A DNA stretch of 64,000 nucleotides from Pseudomonadota bacterium (lineage in GTDB: Bacteria > Pseudomonadota > Alphaproteobacteria > Sphingomonadales > Sphingomonadaceae), in NCBI GenBank assembly GCA_021849075.1, contig JAJZTH010000012.1, forward strand, positions 1-64,000. The letters run 5' to 3'. Positions within the stretch are counted from its first letter, which is position 1; each line of letters opens with the position of its first letter. The position numbers and the translations under genes were made by a program. The notes under the pieces were generated by a model that saw only the letters and a program-made list of their open reading frames with translations, was not told where the DNA came from and did not search any database. Positions 1-8,908 of this stretch are shown here, in pieces.

Positions 1-311
1 CCGTCTATGTTGGCGACCGGTAGAAGCGCTCCCGTTTGGCAGCGCCCCGTCCGGTGAAAAGCCCTCTAGGCGGGGCTGCTGATTCCGTCAAATGCTTTTT
101 TGAAACTTTCGTGAATTTTACGGAAAAATACTCCCGCCAAATCGCGGAAAAAGCTACATTTCTGCGGGTTTCAGGAGCAAATAAGAAAATGGGAAATGAA
201 CGGATAAAAACCCCGCCCCCCCTCAATTGCACCCTCAAAATCCGCCTAAACCCGAATCAACCCCCTGAATTCTCATCAGAATCAAGAATCAGATGCGATT
301 CTCACAATCAA
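1..311. other. Intergenic left edge, no supported gene
   Basis: This stretch is noticeably more AT-rich than the genes around it. It contains runs such as AAATACTCCCGCC and a cytosine-rich patch near 212-222. The open frames here are short, overlap each other on opposite strands and look like chance frames. It is the region downstream of the aldo/keto reductase gene. I see no convincing terminator or RNA gene. Confidence 0.5.
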
Positions 312-1325
312 TCAGGCCAAAGGTTCGCCTTCCCATGTCTCGGTATCGACCTGCAGCTGGGCGTCGCGTGGGTAGCGCGCTCCTGACGGCGCATCGAAGG
401 TGAAAAGGGCATCAACCGCTGCAATCAAATCCGCCGGCCATGCGCGTGACAGAGTCGCCAGATCCTCATCGAGATGCGCGATGCTCGTCGTGCCCGGGAT
501 CGGCACGACATGATTACCCTTCGACAGTAGCCAGCCGAGACAAAGTTGCGCCGCCGTCGCCCCCGCCTCACCCGCCAGCGCCTTGAACTGTTCGACCAAC
601 AGCAGATTCGTTTCAAGATGCGGGGACTGGAAACGAGGCATGGGGCCGCGAATGTCGCCCTTTAGCAAATGCACGGCGTTGGGATTACCGGCAAGCAGCC
701 CGCGTCCAAGCGGAGAGAAGGCGACGAAACCTACCCCAAGTTGCGCGCAGGCATCAAGCACGGCGACTTCGGCATTGCGGGTCCATGGCGAATATTCGGT
801 CTGCATCGCGGCGATGGGATGCACGGCATGCGCTCGACGCAAAGTCGCCGCCGACATTTCCGACAGGCCGATCGCCCCGATTTTGCCAGCCTCCACACCA
901 CGCACCAACGCGCCGACCGAATCTTCGATCGGAACATTGGGGTCGAGCCGATGGAGATAGTAAAGATCGATATGGTCGGCCTTCAGCCGGCGCAGGGAAT
1001 CCTCCAGCACCTTCGTGATCGCCGCCGGCGATCCGTCCAGCCCCCGCTTGCCGTCGATTTCCGCCAGCACGCATTTGCTCGCCAGGGTGAAGTCGGCCCG
1101 TCGATCCATGATTGTGCGGCCAAGCAGTTCCTCATTCGCGCCAAAGCCGTAAAGCGCAGCGGTGTCGAAAAAGGTCACGCCTGCATCGAGCGCATGGCGC
1201 AGCAGTCGCTCCGCCTCGCCCGCTTCAGGGCGCGGCAGATAGGCATGAGACAAATTCATGCAGCCAAGGCCGATGGCCGAAACGGTTAAGGGACCAATAT
1301 TGCGGGTGGAAAGGTTGGTCATCAT
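312..1325 (-). CDS. Aldo/keto reductase
   Basis: NAD(P)H-dependent aldo/keto reductase of 337 residues, the usual length for the family. The catalytic tetrad is visible: Asp54 and Tyr59 in FFDTAALYG, Lys84 in LASKC, and His125 in YYLHRLD. The C-terminal part keeps the IPGTTS segment that binds the cofactor phosphate region in AKR11/12-type enzymes. The start ATG shares one base with the stop codon of pobA (TAATG), so the two genes are almost certainly co-transcribed and translationally coupled. The physiological substrate cannot be told from sequence. The coupling suggests a role alongside aromatic catabolism, for example reducing an aldehyde, but that is inference. Confidence 0.9.
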   Translation of the reverse strand: MMTNLSTRNIGPLTVSAIGLGCMNLSHAYLPRPEAGEAERLLRHALDAGVTFFDTAALYGFGANEELLGRTIMDRRADFTLASKCVLAEIDGKRGLDGSPAAITKVLEDSLRRLKADHIDLYYLHRLDPNVPIEDSVGALVRGVEAGKIGAIGLSEMSAATLRRAHAVHPIAAMQTEYSPWTRNAEVAVLDACAQLGVGFVAFSPLGRGLLAGNPNAVHLLKGDIRGPMPRFQSPHLETNLLLVEQFKALAGEAGATAAQLCLGWLLSKGNHVVPIPGTTSIAHLDEDLATLSRAWPADLIAAVDALFTFDAPSGARYPRDAQLQVDTETWEGEPLA

Positions 1326-2494
1326 TAAAGCGGCAATCCTACATAATTTTCTGCGATCGACGTCTGCGCCGCGATCGAGGATGCGATATAATCGAGGTCG
1401 GCGATCTGCATCCGGCGATCGAACGCATCGCTATCGGGGAAGCGATGCATCAGCTTCGTTAATTGCCACGAAAAACGCTCGGATTTCCAGACGCGGGCCA
1501 ACGCCTTGTCGGAATAGCTAGCCACAGCGTCCCTGTCATGACGCTTATAGTATGCGACCAATGTTTCCGACAGGTAATGAACATCCGATGCGGCGAGGTT
1601 CAGGCCCTTTGCCCCGGTTGGCGGCACGATATGGGCGCTATCCCCGGCCAACATCAGCCGCCCATGACGCATCGGCTCAAAGACGAAACTGCGCAGCGGT
1701 GCGATCGACTTTTCCAGCGCGGGGCCGCGGGTAATATGTGCGGCCGCCTCCGGTCCCAATCGAACAGCCAACTCATCCCACAACCGATCGTCGGGCCATT
1801 CTTCAACCTTCTCGTCCAGCGGCACCTGAATATAGTAGCGACTGCGCGTTTCCGAGCGCATCGATGCAAGCGCGAAACCACGTTCATGATTGGCATAGAT
1901 CAGTTCATGGTTGCAGGGGGGCACATCCGCCAGAATACCAAGCCATCCAAACGGATAGATTTTTTCATAGGCGCAGGCGACCGATGCCGGGATCGCCCTG
2001 CGGGAGGGACCGTGAAAGCCGTCGCAGCCGCACAGAAAATCCGCGTCGATACGGCGCACCACGCCATTCTTGTTATAGGTAAGGTAGGGCGCATCGCTGT
2101 CGACCTCGTGCAGCGCGACATCGCCCGCTTCATAGATGATTTCCAGCCCGCGTTCCGACGCGGCGTCCATCAGGTCGCGCGTCACTTCGGTCTGGCCATA
2201 GACCATGACCTTGCGTCCGGTGAGAGCAGCGATGTCGATGCGGATCAGCCTTTCGCCATCGGCCAGATGAAAGCCGTCATGCGGCAACCCTTCGGCATGC
2301 ATCCGCACGCCTAGGCCCAGCCGGTCCATCAGGTCGGTCGTCGTGCGTTCCAGCACGCCCGCGCGGATGCGCCCCAATATATAGTCGGGCGCTGCACGTT
2401 CGACGATGACGACGTCGATGCCTTCCGCCCGCAACAGATGGCCTAGCAGCAAACCAGCGGGGCCTGCGCCGATGATGGCGACCTGGGTCTTCAT
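1325..2494 (-). CDS. pobA: 4-hydroxybenzoate 3-monooxygenase (PobA)
   Basis: FAD-dependent hydroxylase that converts 4-hydroxybenzoate to protocatechuate using NAD(P)H and oxygen. The protein has 389 residues (family about 390-394). It shows the N-terminal dinucleotide fold GAGPAGL near residue 10, the family string RIRAGVLE near residue 44, the DG motif (CGCDGFHG) in the middle and the GD motif (LAGDSAHIVPPTGAKGLNLA) that contacts FAD ribose. The start at 2494 was chosen because the strong Shine-Dalgarno GGAGAGG lies just upstream and the family starts with this Rossmann strand; an upstream in-frame ATG at 2566 adds unrelated residues. Its product feeds the lig genes at 33.6-41.9 kb. A dyad in the leader (2496-2534) covers its ribosome binding site. 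Confidence 0.93.
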   Translation of the reverse strand: MKTQVAIIGAGPAGLLLGHLLRAEGIDVVIVERAAPDYILGRIRAGVLERTTTDLMDRLGLGVRMHAEGLPHDGFHLADGERLIRIDIAALTGRKVMVYGQTEVTRDLMDAASERGLEIIYEAGDVALHEVDSDAPYLTYNKNGVVRRIDADFLCGCDGFHGPSRRAIPASVACAYEKIYPFGWLGILADVPPCNHELIYANHERGFALASMRSETRSRYYIQVPLDEKVEEWPDDRLWDELAVRLGPEAAAHITRGPALEKSIAPLRSFVFEPMRHGRLMLAGDSAHIVPPTGAKGLNLAASDVHYLSETLVAYYKRHDRDAVASYSDKALARVWKSERFSWQLTKLMHRFPDSDAFDRRMQIADLDYIASSIAAQTSIAENYVGLPL

Positions 2495-2495
2495 G

Positions 2496-2534
2496 ATGAT
2501 CCTCTCCAATCGATCTGGAATTGGAGAGGATGAT
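2496..2534 (-). promoter_or_regulatory. Leader hairpin / operator-like dyad over the pobA ribosome binding site
   Basis: Two 15-base arms (2496-2510 and 2520-2534) are complementary at 14 of 15 positions, with a 9-base spacer. The arm next to the gene contains the GGAGAGG Shine-Dalgarno of pobA. As RNA it would form a stable stem hiding the ribosome binding site. As DNA it is a 39-bp dyad suitable as an operator. Which of these applies depends on where transcription starts. Confidence 0.55.
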
Positions 2535-2666
2535 GCGGGCACATACGCTACAGGCCCATGGCCCAACCATCAGATTAGTTGGACGATCGATCGGGTTCTA
2601 TGCCGTCGTCTGCATAAGGCATCGCATTTTTATTCCCAAATGCAGGGATGATCCACCAGCAGCCTG

Positions 2667-5087
2667 TCAGGCGGCAGGCAAAGTGACGACTATATCGGGC
2701 GCGTCGCGCAGGCGCAGATAGAGTTTGCCGTCCTGCGGCGCGGGCACGCTCAACACCGACCCGGTATAGCCGTGCGCCACCTGCGCTGCATGATCGAGCG
2801 CAGGCGTTGCGCCAACCGCATCGATCAGGAACAGATCACGTCCGCGGATCATGCAGGCTTCTTGGCCGCTCGCGCCGCTTCCATCCGCACAGGCAACCGC
2901 GTCGATCCGCGGCAAACGCGCCAGTGTCACGAGCGGTTGCCAGTCGCTCGCCTCGTCTCCTCGCCGCAATCGAAAACGCAACGGCCCAAAAGTTGCGGGC
3001 GCCATCGCCTTTGCATCCAGCGTCGCCACCATCACCTGTGGTCCCTCCAGCCGCAGCCCATTAGCGACCGTCAGCCGGATGGCGCTTCCGTCGTCGGCGG
3101 ATGCGATCTCGATCGCGTCGGTCGCCGTCAGCTTGGTGCCTTTGCCAGCCTGAACGGAGAAAACCATCTGTCCGTCGTCTGGCAACAGAGAATCGCTGCC
3201 AAGGCCCAGCGCCGCCCCCGTAGCCGGCGCCTTGCCGGGCGTGATGCTCTTGGCGATCAAGCCAATTTGTGGCCGCGCCGCCGCGACAGTGAAACCAAGG
3301 TTCATCGTGCGGCCATCGCGCAACCGAACCCGCGCCGTCAGATCGCTGCCCGCTTCGGGCGCCGCGCTATCCTCCTGCCCCGTCAGCCGCAAATGATCGA
3401 CCGCACCTTCGCGTGAGAGGCCATCGGGTAATAATGTCAGCCCGCCGACCTCGACCCGTTCTACCTGATCCAGCCGTTGTCCCGACAACATGGCAGCCTT
3501 GTCTCCGGCGTGCAGCAGCATCCCGTCGAGCCGGCTCGCCTGCGCATAGCTGCGCAGACCAATGACCGAGGGTTGCGCACCGCCCTGATAGCGGACCTCG
3601 ACATTCAGAGCGCCGGGCTTTCTGTCGGCAAGTGGCAGGGTCAACGCCAGCCGCCCCTCCCCTTGCGCCTTCCATGGGATCGGGCGAGCGAGGCCGTCCC
3701 CCTGACGCAGCGTCACCGCCTCGACACAGGCCGGTGCGCCGCCGGCCAGCACCAAATCATTGTCCCGGCCCACGACCAGCGCAGGCGGCTCGCCATCCAG
3801 CGCCCATCCCTTGCCGTCGGGCAATTGCACGGCGAAGTCCGGCCCTTCGAACCGGTCAAAACCCCATTGCCCATGCAGATGGCCATGCGCCGTGCCCTGA
3901 AAAGCGGGTGGCAGGACACCGCCCGGCAACACATAGCCGCCGCGGTCGGCGCGCGCCTCGACTGGCAGGTCAATCGTTTCACCCGACGCCGATCGCAGGG
4001 TCAGCGTCATGTCGCGCGCATAGGTGGTGGAATAGACCAGCGGCGCGCCTTCCACCGGCAACAACGCGCCAGGCCGCGCGGCGCAGACCGGCCCGGTCGC
4101 TCCGCTGCGCAGGCGCGGCGGGCTGTCCGCCTCGATCGCCGGCATGGCGACGACCATGACCGATTTGGGTTTCTGGAAGGATGGAGCCGCGTTGAGCAGC
4201 AAACCCATGCCGTCGCCCTTGCGCACGCTGAGCGTCGGCAGATAGTCGAATTCGGGGCTGCTGAAAGCGCCGAAAATCTTCGCAATGTCGCGGACCACGC
4301 CGATATAGGGGCTGTAAAAGCCATAGCCCGCCTCGCGCGTCGCGCTCAGTTGCAAGGCCAGATCGGTGGGGGCACCGGTCAGCGTTTCCGCCATGGAAGA
4401 GCTGTGCACATCGGCCAGCACCAGCGAATCTCGATTTTCCAGAAGGCAAGACGCCTGCATCTCGATCACCTTGGACAGGCAATCCTCGTTCAGCTTCATT
4501 GACAGGCTGCGCGCCAGCGTCGGCGCGACGCTGCGCAAATATTCGGGATGGGTGTTTTCCTGCGCCTTGATCGCCCCCATGAAGGCGTCGAGCCGGGACC
4601 GGTCGAGCGACGCCTGATTGAGGTCCTGCGTCGCCCGGACAAATTCGCCCGGTTTGCCGCGAACGGCATCGGCCAGCGCGCCCTCCGCACCGCCCGTATC
4701 GGGCACCAGGAACAATACCATCTGGCGTGCGCCGGTTGGAATGGTCAGGGCGAGCCTGCGGTCCTTCTCTTTCTTCTTCCATGTTTCGGCAAAGCGAACC
4801 CAGTCTTTGGGCGGCGGATTGGTCGCCCCCCGCAGGAAGGCAGACACCAGAATGAAGCGCGCGCCCTGATCGTCCGGCAGATCCGCCTCGACCGAAATCA
4901 AATCGCCTTCAGACAGGCTGGGTACCTGCGCGATCGGCAGGCTCTGCTTCCCGCGCGTCACCGTGACACGCAGCGACGGTCCCATCAGTTCGAATGGCGC
5001 AGGATCGGCGGCAACGGCAGGCGCGGACGCCAGCAGCGCAAGCACGCAAAGACCAGAAGGCATCATCCGGTTGATCGACAAACGCAT
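2667..5087 (-). CDS. Large exported protein of unknown function
   Basis: 806-residue protein that I do not recognise. The first about 27 residues form a clear Sec signal peptide ending AVAADP, so it is periplasmic or outer-membrane facing. The rest is rich in short beta-prone stretches separated by Gly, Pro and Asp, with few cysteines (a cluster around residues 200-216 and single ones later). No catalytic motif, repeat or transmembrane helix stands out. An early segment (about residues 35-75) speaks of a regulatory or beta-sandwich domain but this is only an impression. A weak AGGA precedes the ATG at 5087. It is followed by pobA on the same strand after about 170 bases. Confidence 0.75.
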   Translation of the reverse strand: MRLSINRMMPSGLCVLALLASAPAVAADPAPFELMGPSLRVTVTRGKQSLPIAQVPSLSEGDLISVEADLPDDQGARFILVSAFLRGATNPPPKDWVRFAETWKKKEKDRRLALTIPTGARQMVLFLVPDTGGAEGALADAVRGKPGEFVRATQDLNQASLDRSRLDAFMGAIKAQENTHPEYLRSVAPTLARSLSMKLNEDCLSKVIEMQASCLLENRDSLVLADVHSSSMAETLTGAPTDLALQLSATREAGYGFYSPYIGVVRDIAKIFGAFSSPEFDYLPTLSVRKGDGMGLLLNAAPSFQKPKSVMVVAMPAIEADSPPRLRSGATGPVCAARPGALLPVEGAPLVYSTTYARDMTLTLRSASGETIDLPVEARADRGGYVLPGGVLPPAFQGTAHGHLHGQWGFDRFEGPDFAVQLPDGKGWALDGEPPALVVGRDNDLVLAGGAPACVEAVTLRQGDGLARPIPWKAQGEGRLALTLPLADRKPGALNVEVRYQGGAQPSVIGLRSYAQASRLDGMLLHAGDKAAMLSGQRLDQVERVEVGGLTLLPDGLSREGAVDHLRLTGQEDSAAPEAGSDLTARVRLRDGRTMNLGFTVAAARPQIGLIAKSITPGKAPATGAALGLGSDSLLPDDGQMVFSVQAGKGTKLTATDAIEIASADDGSAIRLTVANGLRLEGPQVMVATLDAKAMAPATFGPLRFRLRRGDEASDWQPLVTLARLPRIDAVACADGSGASGQEACMIRGRDLFLIDAVGATPALDHAAQVAHGYTGSVLSVPAPQDGKLYLRLRDAPDIVVTLPAA

Positions 5088-5159
5088 ATTCCTGTTATCA
5101 GGCGGGCTTCACGCCCCCTTCCACAACGGTCCGGCTGAACCGGACATGGACGGGATAAC

Positions 5160-5201
5160 GCGATCGGCGCGCGACTGTTTCCCTCTGCCCGCGCCGATCG
5201 C
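5160..5201 (-). terminator. GC-rich hairpin downstream of the CocE-type hydrolase gene
   Basis: A perfect 12-bp inverted repeat (5160-5171 and 5190-5201, GCGATCGGCGCG type) lies 4 bases beyond the stop codon of the hydrolase gene. There is no long T-run after it, so it is a weak intrinsic terminator or a transcript-end stabiliser. Confidence 0.45.
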
Positions 5202-5205
5202 CCGA

Positions 5206-7110
5206 TCAGTCCGCTGCGACCGGCAGCCAGACGGCGCTTGCCGCGTCGCCACCGCGCTGGATCGTTTCGGTCGCCTTGACATAATCGGCAGGCTTGGCTT
5301 CCATGATCGAGGGCACCCAGCTTTGCGGATTGCGATCGTACAGCGGGAAGAGGCTGGACTGGACCTGCACCATGATCTTGTGACCGGGCAGGAAGACATG
5401 ATCGACATTGGGCAGCGACCATTGGAAAGCATAAGTCTTGCCCGGCTCCAACGGCGCGGGCGTGGCGAAGCCGTTGACGTAGCGCCCCCGGAAAATCTCG
5501 ATTCCGATGCCCAACTGATAGCCGGCCATGGTCGGATCGGCTGAATTTTCCTGCGGATAGACGTCGATCAGCTTGACCACGAAATCGCTGTCCTGCCCCG
5601 TCGTCGCAGCGCGCAGGTCGATCTTGGGCGCGCCCTTGATATGAACCGGCTTGTCCAGCGTGCCGGTCGCATAGCTCAGCACATCGGTCCTGCCGTCAAC
5701 GAAGCGCTGGTCATGCACCAGCCAGGTACGCCATTCCTCGCCCTGCATATGGATCGGGCGTGGCAACATCGGCACGGGCTTGGCCGGATCGGATACATAG
5801 CTGTCGCTGCCCGCCTGCGGCTTGCTCCAGCTCAGGCTATAGCCGGCATCGAGATAAAGCGGCGTATATTCACCGGCGGGCCACTGCTTCGACACCTCCC
5901 AGCTATTGGTCCCGCTGGCGTAGGTCAATACGGGTGGCGTATCGCAGGCCGGGGCCTGCGTCTTGAGATGGCAGTCGAGGAAGGGCTTCATATAACGGGT
6001 GCGAAATTGCAGGCCGGTGTCCCCTTCCCACTTCAACGGTCCCAGTTCGCGCGCTTCATAATTGACCTGGCTATGTCGCCATGGGCCGATCGCCAGGCTC
6101 AGCATGTCATTATTCGCGTCCTGCTTCTCCAGCGCCTGATAGACAGCGGGCGCACCATAGCTGTCTTCCTGATCCCACTGCCCCACCACCAGCATGGTCG
6201 GCACGGTCAGCTTGCGCGCCGCCAGCAGCTTGTCGACCGCCTGTCCCTGCCACCAGCCGTCATAGGCCGGATGCTCCAGAACCTTGCGCACCACGGGCAG
6301 GTCGGTCAGGCCATAGGCGCGGGCATAGTCGCCCGCCGACCCGGCCGCCAGATAGGCGCTATATTCGTCACCTGTTCCCTTGGGCACGGCGCCCCCGCCC
6401 TTCTTCACCGTCTGGCCCAGATCATAGTCGAAGCCGAAGGTGCGGAAGGCGCCGTTGTGGAACCAGTCGTCGCCCATCCAGCCATCGACCATCGGGCTTT
6501 GCGGCACCGCGGCCTTGAGCGCGGGATGCGGATCGATCAGCGCCATCAACGATGTGAAGCCCAGATAGGAAGAGCCGGTGATGCCGACCTTCCCATTGCT
6601 TTCCTTCACATTCTTCACCAGCCAGTCGATCGTGTCATAAGCGTCGGTGGCATGATCCACCTTCGTCGGGTTGAGCGGCCCGCGCAGCGGACGGTTCATG
6701 ACATAATCGCCCTCCGATCCGTCAAGGCCGCGCACATCCTGATAGACGCGAATATAGCCGTCATTGACGAACTCCGCGTCCATGACCGGCAGGATTTCCT
6801 CTATCTTCTGGCTGCGATTGCGGTTCGTTGCCCTGTCCGCATTATAGGGCGTGCGGCTCAGCAGGATCGGTGCGTCCGTCACGCCTTTGCGATGGACGAT
6901 GACGGTGTAGAGCTTCGTCCCGTCGCGCATAGGGATCATCACAACCTTGCGCACATAATCCGCTTGCGGGCGGACCCAGTCATAGCTTTTGACCTGCTCG
7001 TTCAGCATCGTATCGGTCAGCCGCTGCTGCGCGGACAGCGGCGCGGTGAGCAGGGAAAAAGCGAGCGTGGCAGCGCTCAGGCGGGCGATGGTGCGAAGCG
7101 GCTTTATCAT
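5206..7110 (-). CDS. Secreted CocE/NonD (peptidase S15) family hydrolase
   Basis: 634-residue alpha/beta hydrolase of the CocE/NonD, X-Pro dipeptidyl-peptidase S15 class. These enzymes split esters or amides such as cephalosporin acyl side chains, cocaine or Pro-peptides. Residues 1-28 are a signal peptide ending LSAQQ. The nucleophile is Ser181 in GSSYLG, the acid is Asp313 or Asp316 in VVGQWDQEDSYG, and the histidine is His346 in GPWRHS. The C-terminal third is the jelly-roll domain typical of the family. The start at 7110 was chosen because the signal peptide begins there; the open frame extends 42 residues further upstream into palindromic repeat DNA. The exact substrate is unknown. Confidence 0.88.
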   Translation of the reverse strand: MIKPLRTIARLSAATLAFSLLTAPLSAQQRLTDTMLNEQVKSYDWVRPQADYVRKVVMIPMRDGTKLYTVIVHRKGVTDAPILLSRTPYNADRATNRNRSQKIEEILPVMDAEFVNDGYIRVYQDVRGLDGSEGDYVMNRPLRGPLNPTKVDHATDAYDTIDWLVKNVKESNGKVGITGSSYLGFTSLMALIDPHPALKAAVPQSPMVDGWMGDDWFHNGAFRTFGFDYDLGQTVKKGGGAVPKGTGDEYSAYLAAGSAGDYARAYGLTDLPVVRKVLEHPAYDGWWQGQAVDKLLAARKLTVPTMLVVGQWDQEDSYGAPAVYQALEKQDANNDMLSLAIGPWRHSQVNYEARELGPLKWEGDTGLQFRTRYMKPFLDCHLKTQAPACDTPPVLTYASGTNSWEVSKQWPAGEYTPLYLDAGYSLSWSKPQAGSDSYVSDPAKPVPMLPRPIHMQGEEWRTWLVHDQRFVDGRTDVLSYATGTLDKPVHIKGAPKIDLRAATTGQDSDFVVKLIDVYPQENSADPTMAGYQLGIGIEIFRGRYVNGFATPAPLEPGKTYAFQWSLPNVDHVFLPGHKIMVQVQSSLFPLYDRNPQSWVPSIMEAKPADYVKATETIQRGGDAASAVWLPVAAD

Positions 7111-7162
7111 ATTGCAGGGGTGGCTTGCCGGTATCGGGCGGTCAAGCGAGAATCCGCATGCC

Positions 7163-7239
7163 CTAGTGGTCCGATTCTGACATTCGCACTGTTTGAGGCG
7201 ATGTCGCACACGAATGTCAGAATCTGTTCGGACCACTGG
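7163..7239. repeat. Palindromic element E1 (CTAGTGG family)
   Basis: Imperfect palindrome. The left arm starts CTAGTGGTCCG and continues ATTCTGACATTCG; the right arm is its complement except for a 5-base insertion at the junction of these two blocks. It is the first member of a tandem pair with E2, about 12 bases apart, and belongs to the same family as 15786-15950. Confidence 0.85.
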
Positions 7240-7250
7240 ATATATTTGAT

Positions 7251-7327
7251 TCTAGTGGATTGATTTTGACATTTGCAGACCCATCCCAGCCGCCAGGGGA
7301 TGCAAATGTCAAAATCAATCCACTAGA
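7251..7327. repeat. Palindromic element E2 (CTAGTGG family)
   Basis: Perfect 27-bp inverted repeat (7251-7277 and 7301-7327) with a 23-base loop. The outer block CTAGTGG is shared with E1 and E3, while the inner block differs but remains fully self-complementary. The right arm contains the TAG stop codon of the di-heme enzyme gene (7323-7325), so it can also act as its transcript-end hairpin. Confidence 0.9.
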
Positions 7328-8300
7328 GAGCGCGTCCGCAGGCCCGGTCGGGCATCGCCAGATCAGGGCGAGTGGTGAAATGCGCATCGGTCAGACTATG
7401 CAGGAAAGCGATCAGCGCCGGCATATCTCGATCCGACACCCCGCCGCCATGACGCCGGATTGCATCCTCCAATGTCTTCGCCGTTCCATCATGCCACCAC
7501 GGTCCCGTCACCGCCACCATGCGCAGCGATGGCGTGCGAAAACGGCCCGCATCCGCCCCCTGCCCCGTCTGCTCCATCAGTCCCGGATCGGCAGGTTGTG
7601 GCGGCTCCAGGCGATGATAGTCCATGTCCGTCATAAACCGACCCGCATGGCAGGCCGCGCAGCCCGTCTTTGCGAATACGGCCATGCCCTGTCGCTCTAT
7701 GGACGACAAGGCCGTCTCGTCCCCCGCCAGATGCCGGTCATAAGGACTATCAAGCGCGACCATCGTCCGTTCAAACGCCGCAAGCGCCGCCGTCACGCCG
7801 CCCATATCGATCCGACCGCGCCGTTCAGGATAGGCGCGGGCGAACATGCGACGATAACAGGCATCCTTGCCCAACCGCCGGGCCAGTTCGGCCTCCATTC
7901 CCTTCATCCCCATTTCGACCGGCCGTTCGCCCAACAGCGGAACCCGTGTCTGCGCCTCCAGCGTGGTGATCGCCGGATCGGCATAGGTCAGCCGGTCAAA
8001 CCAGGCGACATTGGCAAGGCCGGGCACATTGCGCCGCCCCGGATCGCCATGCACGCCCGGCCGCGTTGCATTGCCATCGGCAAAAGCCCGTTTCTGTTCA
8101 TGGCAGGCGGCGCAAGCCATGGTGCCATTGGCGGACAAATCCGCATCATAAAAGAGGCGGCGGCCCAATTCGACCCGGGCAGCGCTCATGCCATTACTCG
8201 CCGGCACCGATGGAGCCTCCACCCCGACAGGCAGATTCCAGCGCCAGGGCGGTCCCGCCGCAACCAGAAGCAGAGCCGCCGCCGCCAGCACCCGCCTCAC
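7323..8300 (-). CDS. Di-heme cytochrome c peroxidase/MauG family enzyme, MbnH-like
   Basis: 325-residue exported protein with two c-type heme sites, CAACH at 63-67 and CAACH at 214-218. The region after the signal peptide (MSAARVELGRRLFYDADLS, then a conserved RNVPGLANVAW and PLLGERPVEMGM) resembles the MbnH branch of the bacterial CcpA/MauG superfamily rather than classical peroxidases. MbnH oxidises a tryptophan of its partner MbnP. The start is a GTG overlapping the stop of the preceding gene (GTGA), so it is coupled to the small secreted protein at 8297-8836. The partner does not look like MbnP, which makes the pair unusual. Its stop codon is supplied by the repeat E2. Confidence 0.85.
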   Translation of the reverse strand: MRRVLAAAALLLVAAGPPWRWNLPVGVEAPSVPASNGMSAARVELGRRLFYDADLSANGTMACAACHEQKRAFADGNATRPGVHGDPGRRNVPGLANVAWFDRLTYADPAITTLEAQTRVPLLGERPVEMGMKGMEAELARRLGKDACYRRMFARAYPERRGRIDMGGVTAALAAFERTMVALDSPYDRHLAGDETALSSIERQGMAVFAKTGCAACHAGRFMTDMDYHRLEPPQPADPGLMEQTGQGADAGRFRTPSLRMVAVTGPWWHDGTAKTLEDAIRRHGGGVSDRDMPALIAFLHSLTDAHFTTRPDLAMPDRACGRAL

Positions 8301-8836
8301 GGCAGCGGCGTCACCAAAACGGTCAGTTGATCCTCGCCATTGGCCGCAACCTGCAAGGTGTAGACGCCCGGCTCCAGACTATAGTCCACCATTTTGCGCA
8401 CGCCGCTGCAATCGGGTCCATGGCCATGGGCGATCGAGGTCGCGGCGACCCCATCCTTCACTACATCCACCCACGCGCCGGTGCCCAGCGCCACGCGCCA
8501 TGTGCCGGCCTGCGCCACAGTGAAACTGGCAAGCCCGCCGAAACTGACCGATCCGCCCGGTTTTGCCGGGCGCACCGGGTAGACAATCTTGGGCGTGGAG
8601 CTGAGCGCCAGCGTTACAGCCTGCCCAGGCGTCAATGCCACCTTCGCCACCGACTTGCGATCGACACCGGCCTTCAGCGGAACGGGACGGCGCCAGGAAG
8701 CCAGCGGCGCAGGGAGATCAGCCGGCGCGGTGCAAGTGTCGGCCTCATGCGCCATCGGGGCCTGCGCCGCTACGGGTGCGGCGCTGACCAACCCAAGAAG
8801 GACGGAAAAAGGAACCCAGCCATCCAAACGCATCAT
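8297..8836 (-). CDS. Small secreted protein, putative partner of the di-heme enzyme
   Basis: 179 residues with a signal peptide ending PVAAQAP. The mature part is mostly beta-prone, has two cysteines, a HGHGPDC motif near residues 139-145 that could bind metal or heme, and three tryptophans (one in LASWRRP, two in a TWRVALGTGAW segment). I recall similar sphingomonad proteins carrying the label homogentisate 1,2-dioxygenase, but there is no cupin or iron-binding signature of that enzyme here. The start at 8836 has GAGGA 7 bases upstream. It overlaps the di-heme enzyme gene and diverges from the TonB receptor gene, pointing to a three-gene surface system. Confidence 0.8.
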   Translation of the reverse strand: MMRLDGWVPFSVLLGLVSAAPVAAQAPMAHEADTCTAPADLPAPLASWRRPVPLKAGVDRKSVAKVALTPGQAVTLALSSTPKIVYPVRPAKPGGSVSFGGLASFTVAQAGTWRVALGTGAWVDVVKDGVAATSIAHGHGPDCSGVRKMVDYSLEPGVYTLQVAANGEDQLTVLVTPLP

Positions 8837-8908
8837 GTCTTTCCTCGACAAGCACAATCTATATATCGCCAGATATAGCGAATCACATAAACAGGATAGG
8901 GGGATTTC

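Noticed and set aside
36..386. Short plus-strand frame at the left edge
   Set aside because: Overlaps the aldo/keto reductase end, has no ribosome binding site and no recognisable content.
8297..8836. Homogentisate 1,2-dioxygenase as a label for the small secreted protein
   Set aside because: Too short, exported, and without the cupin iron ligands.
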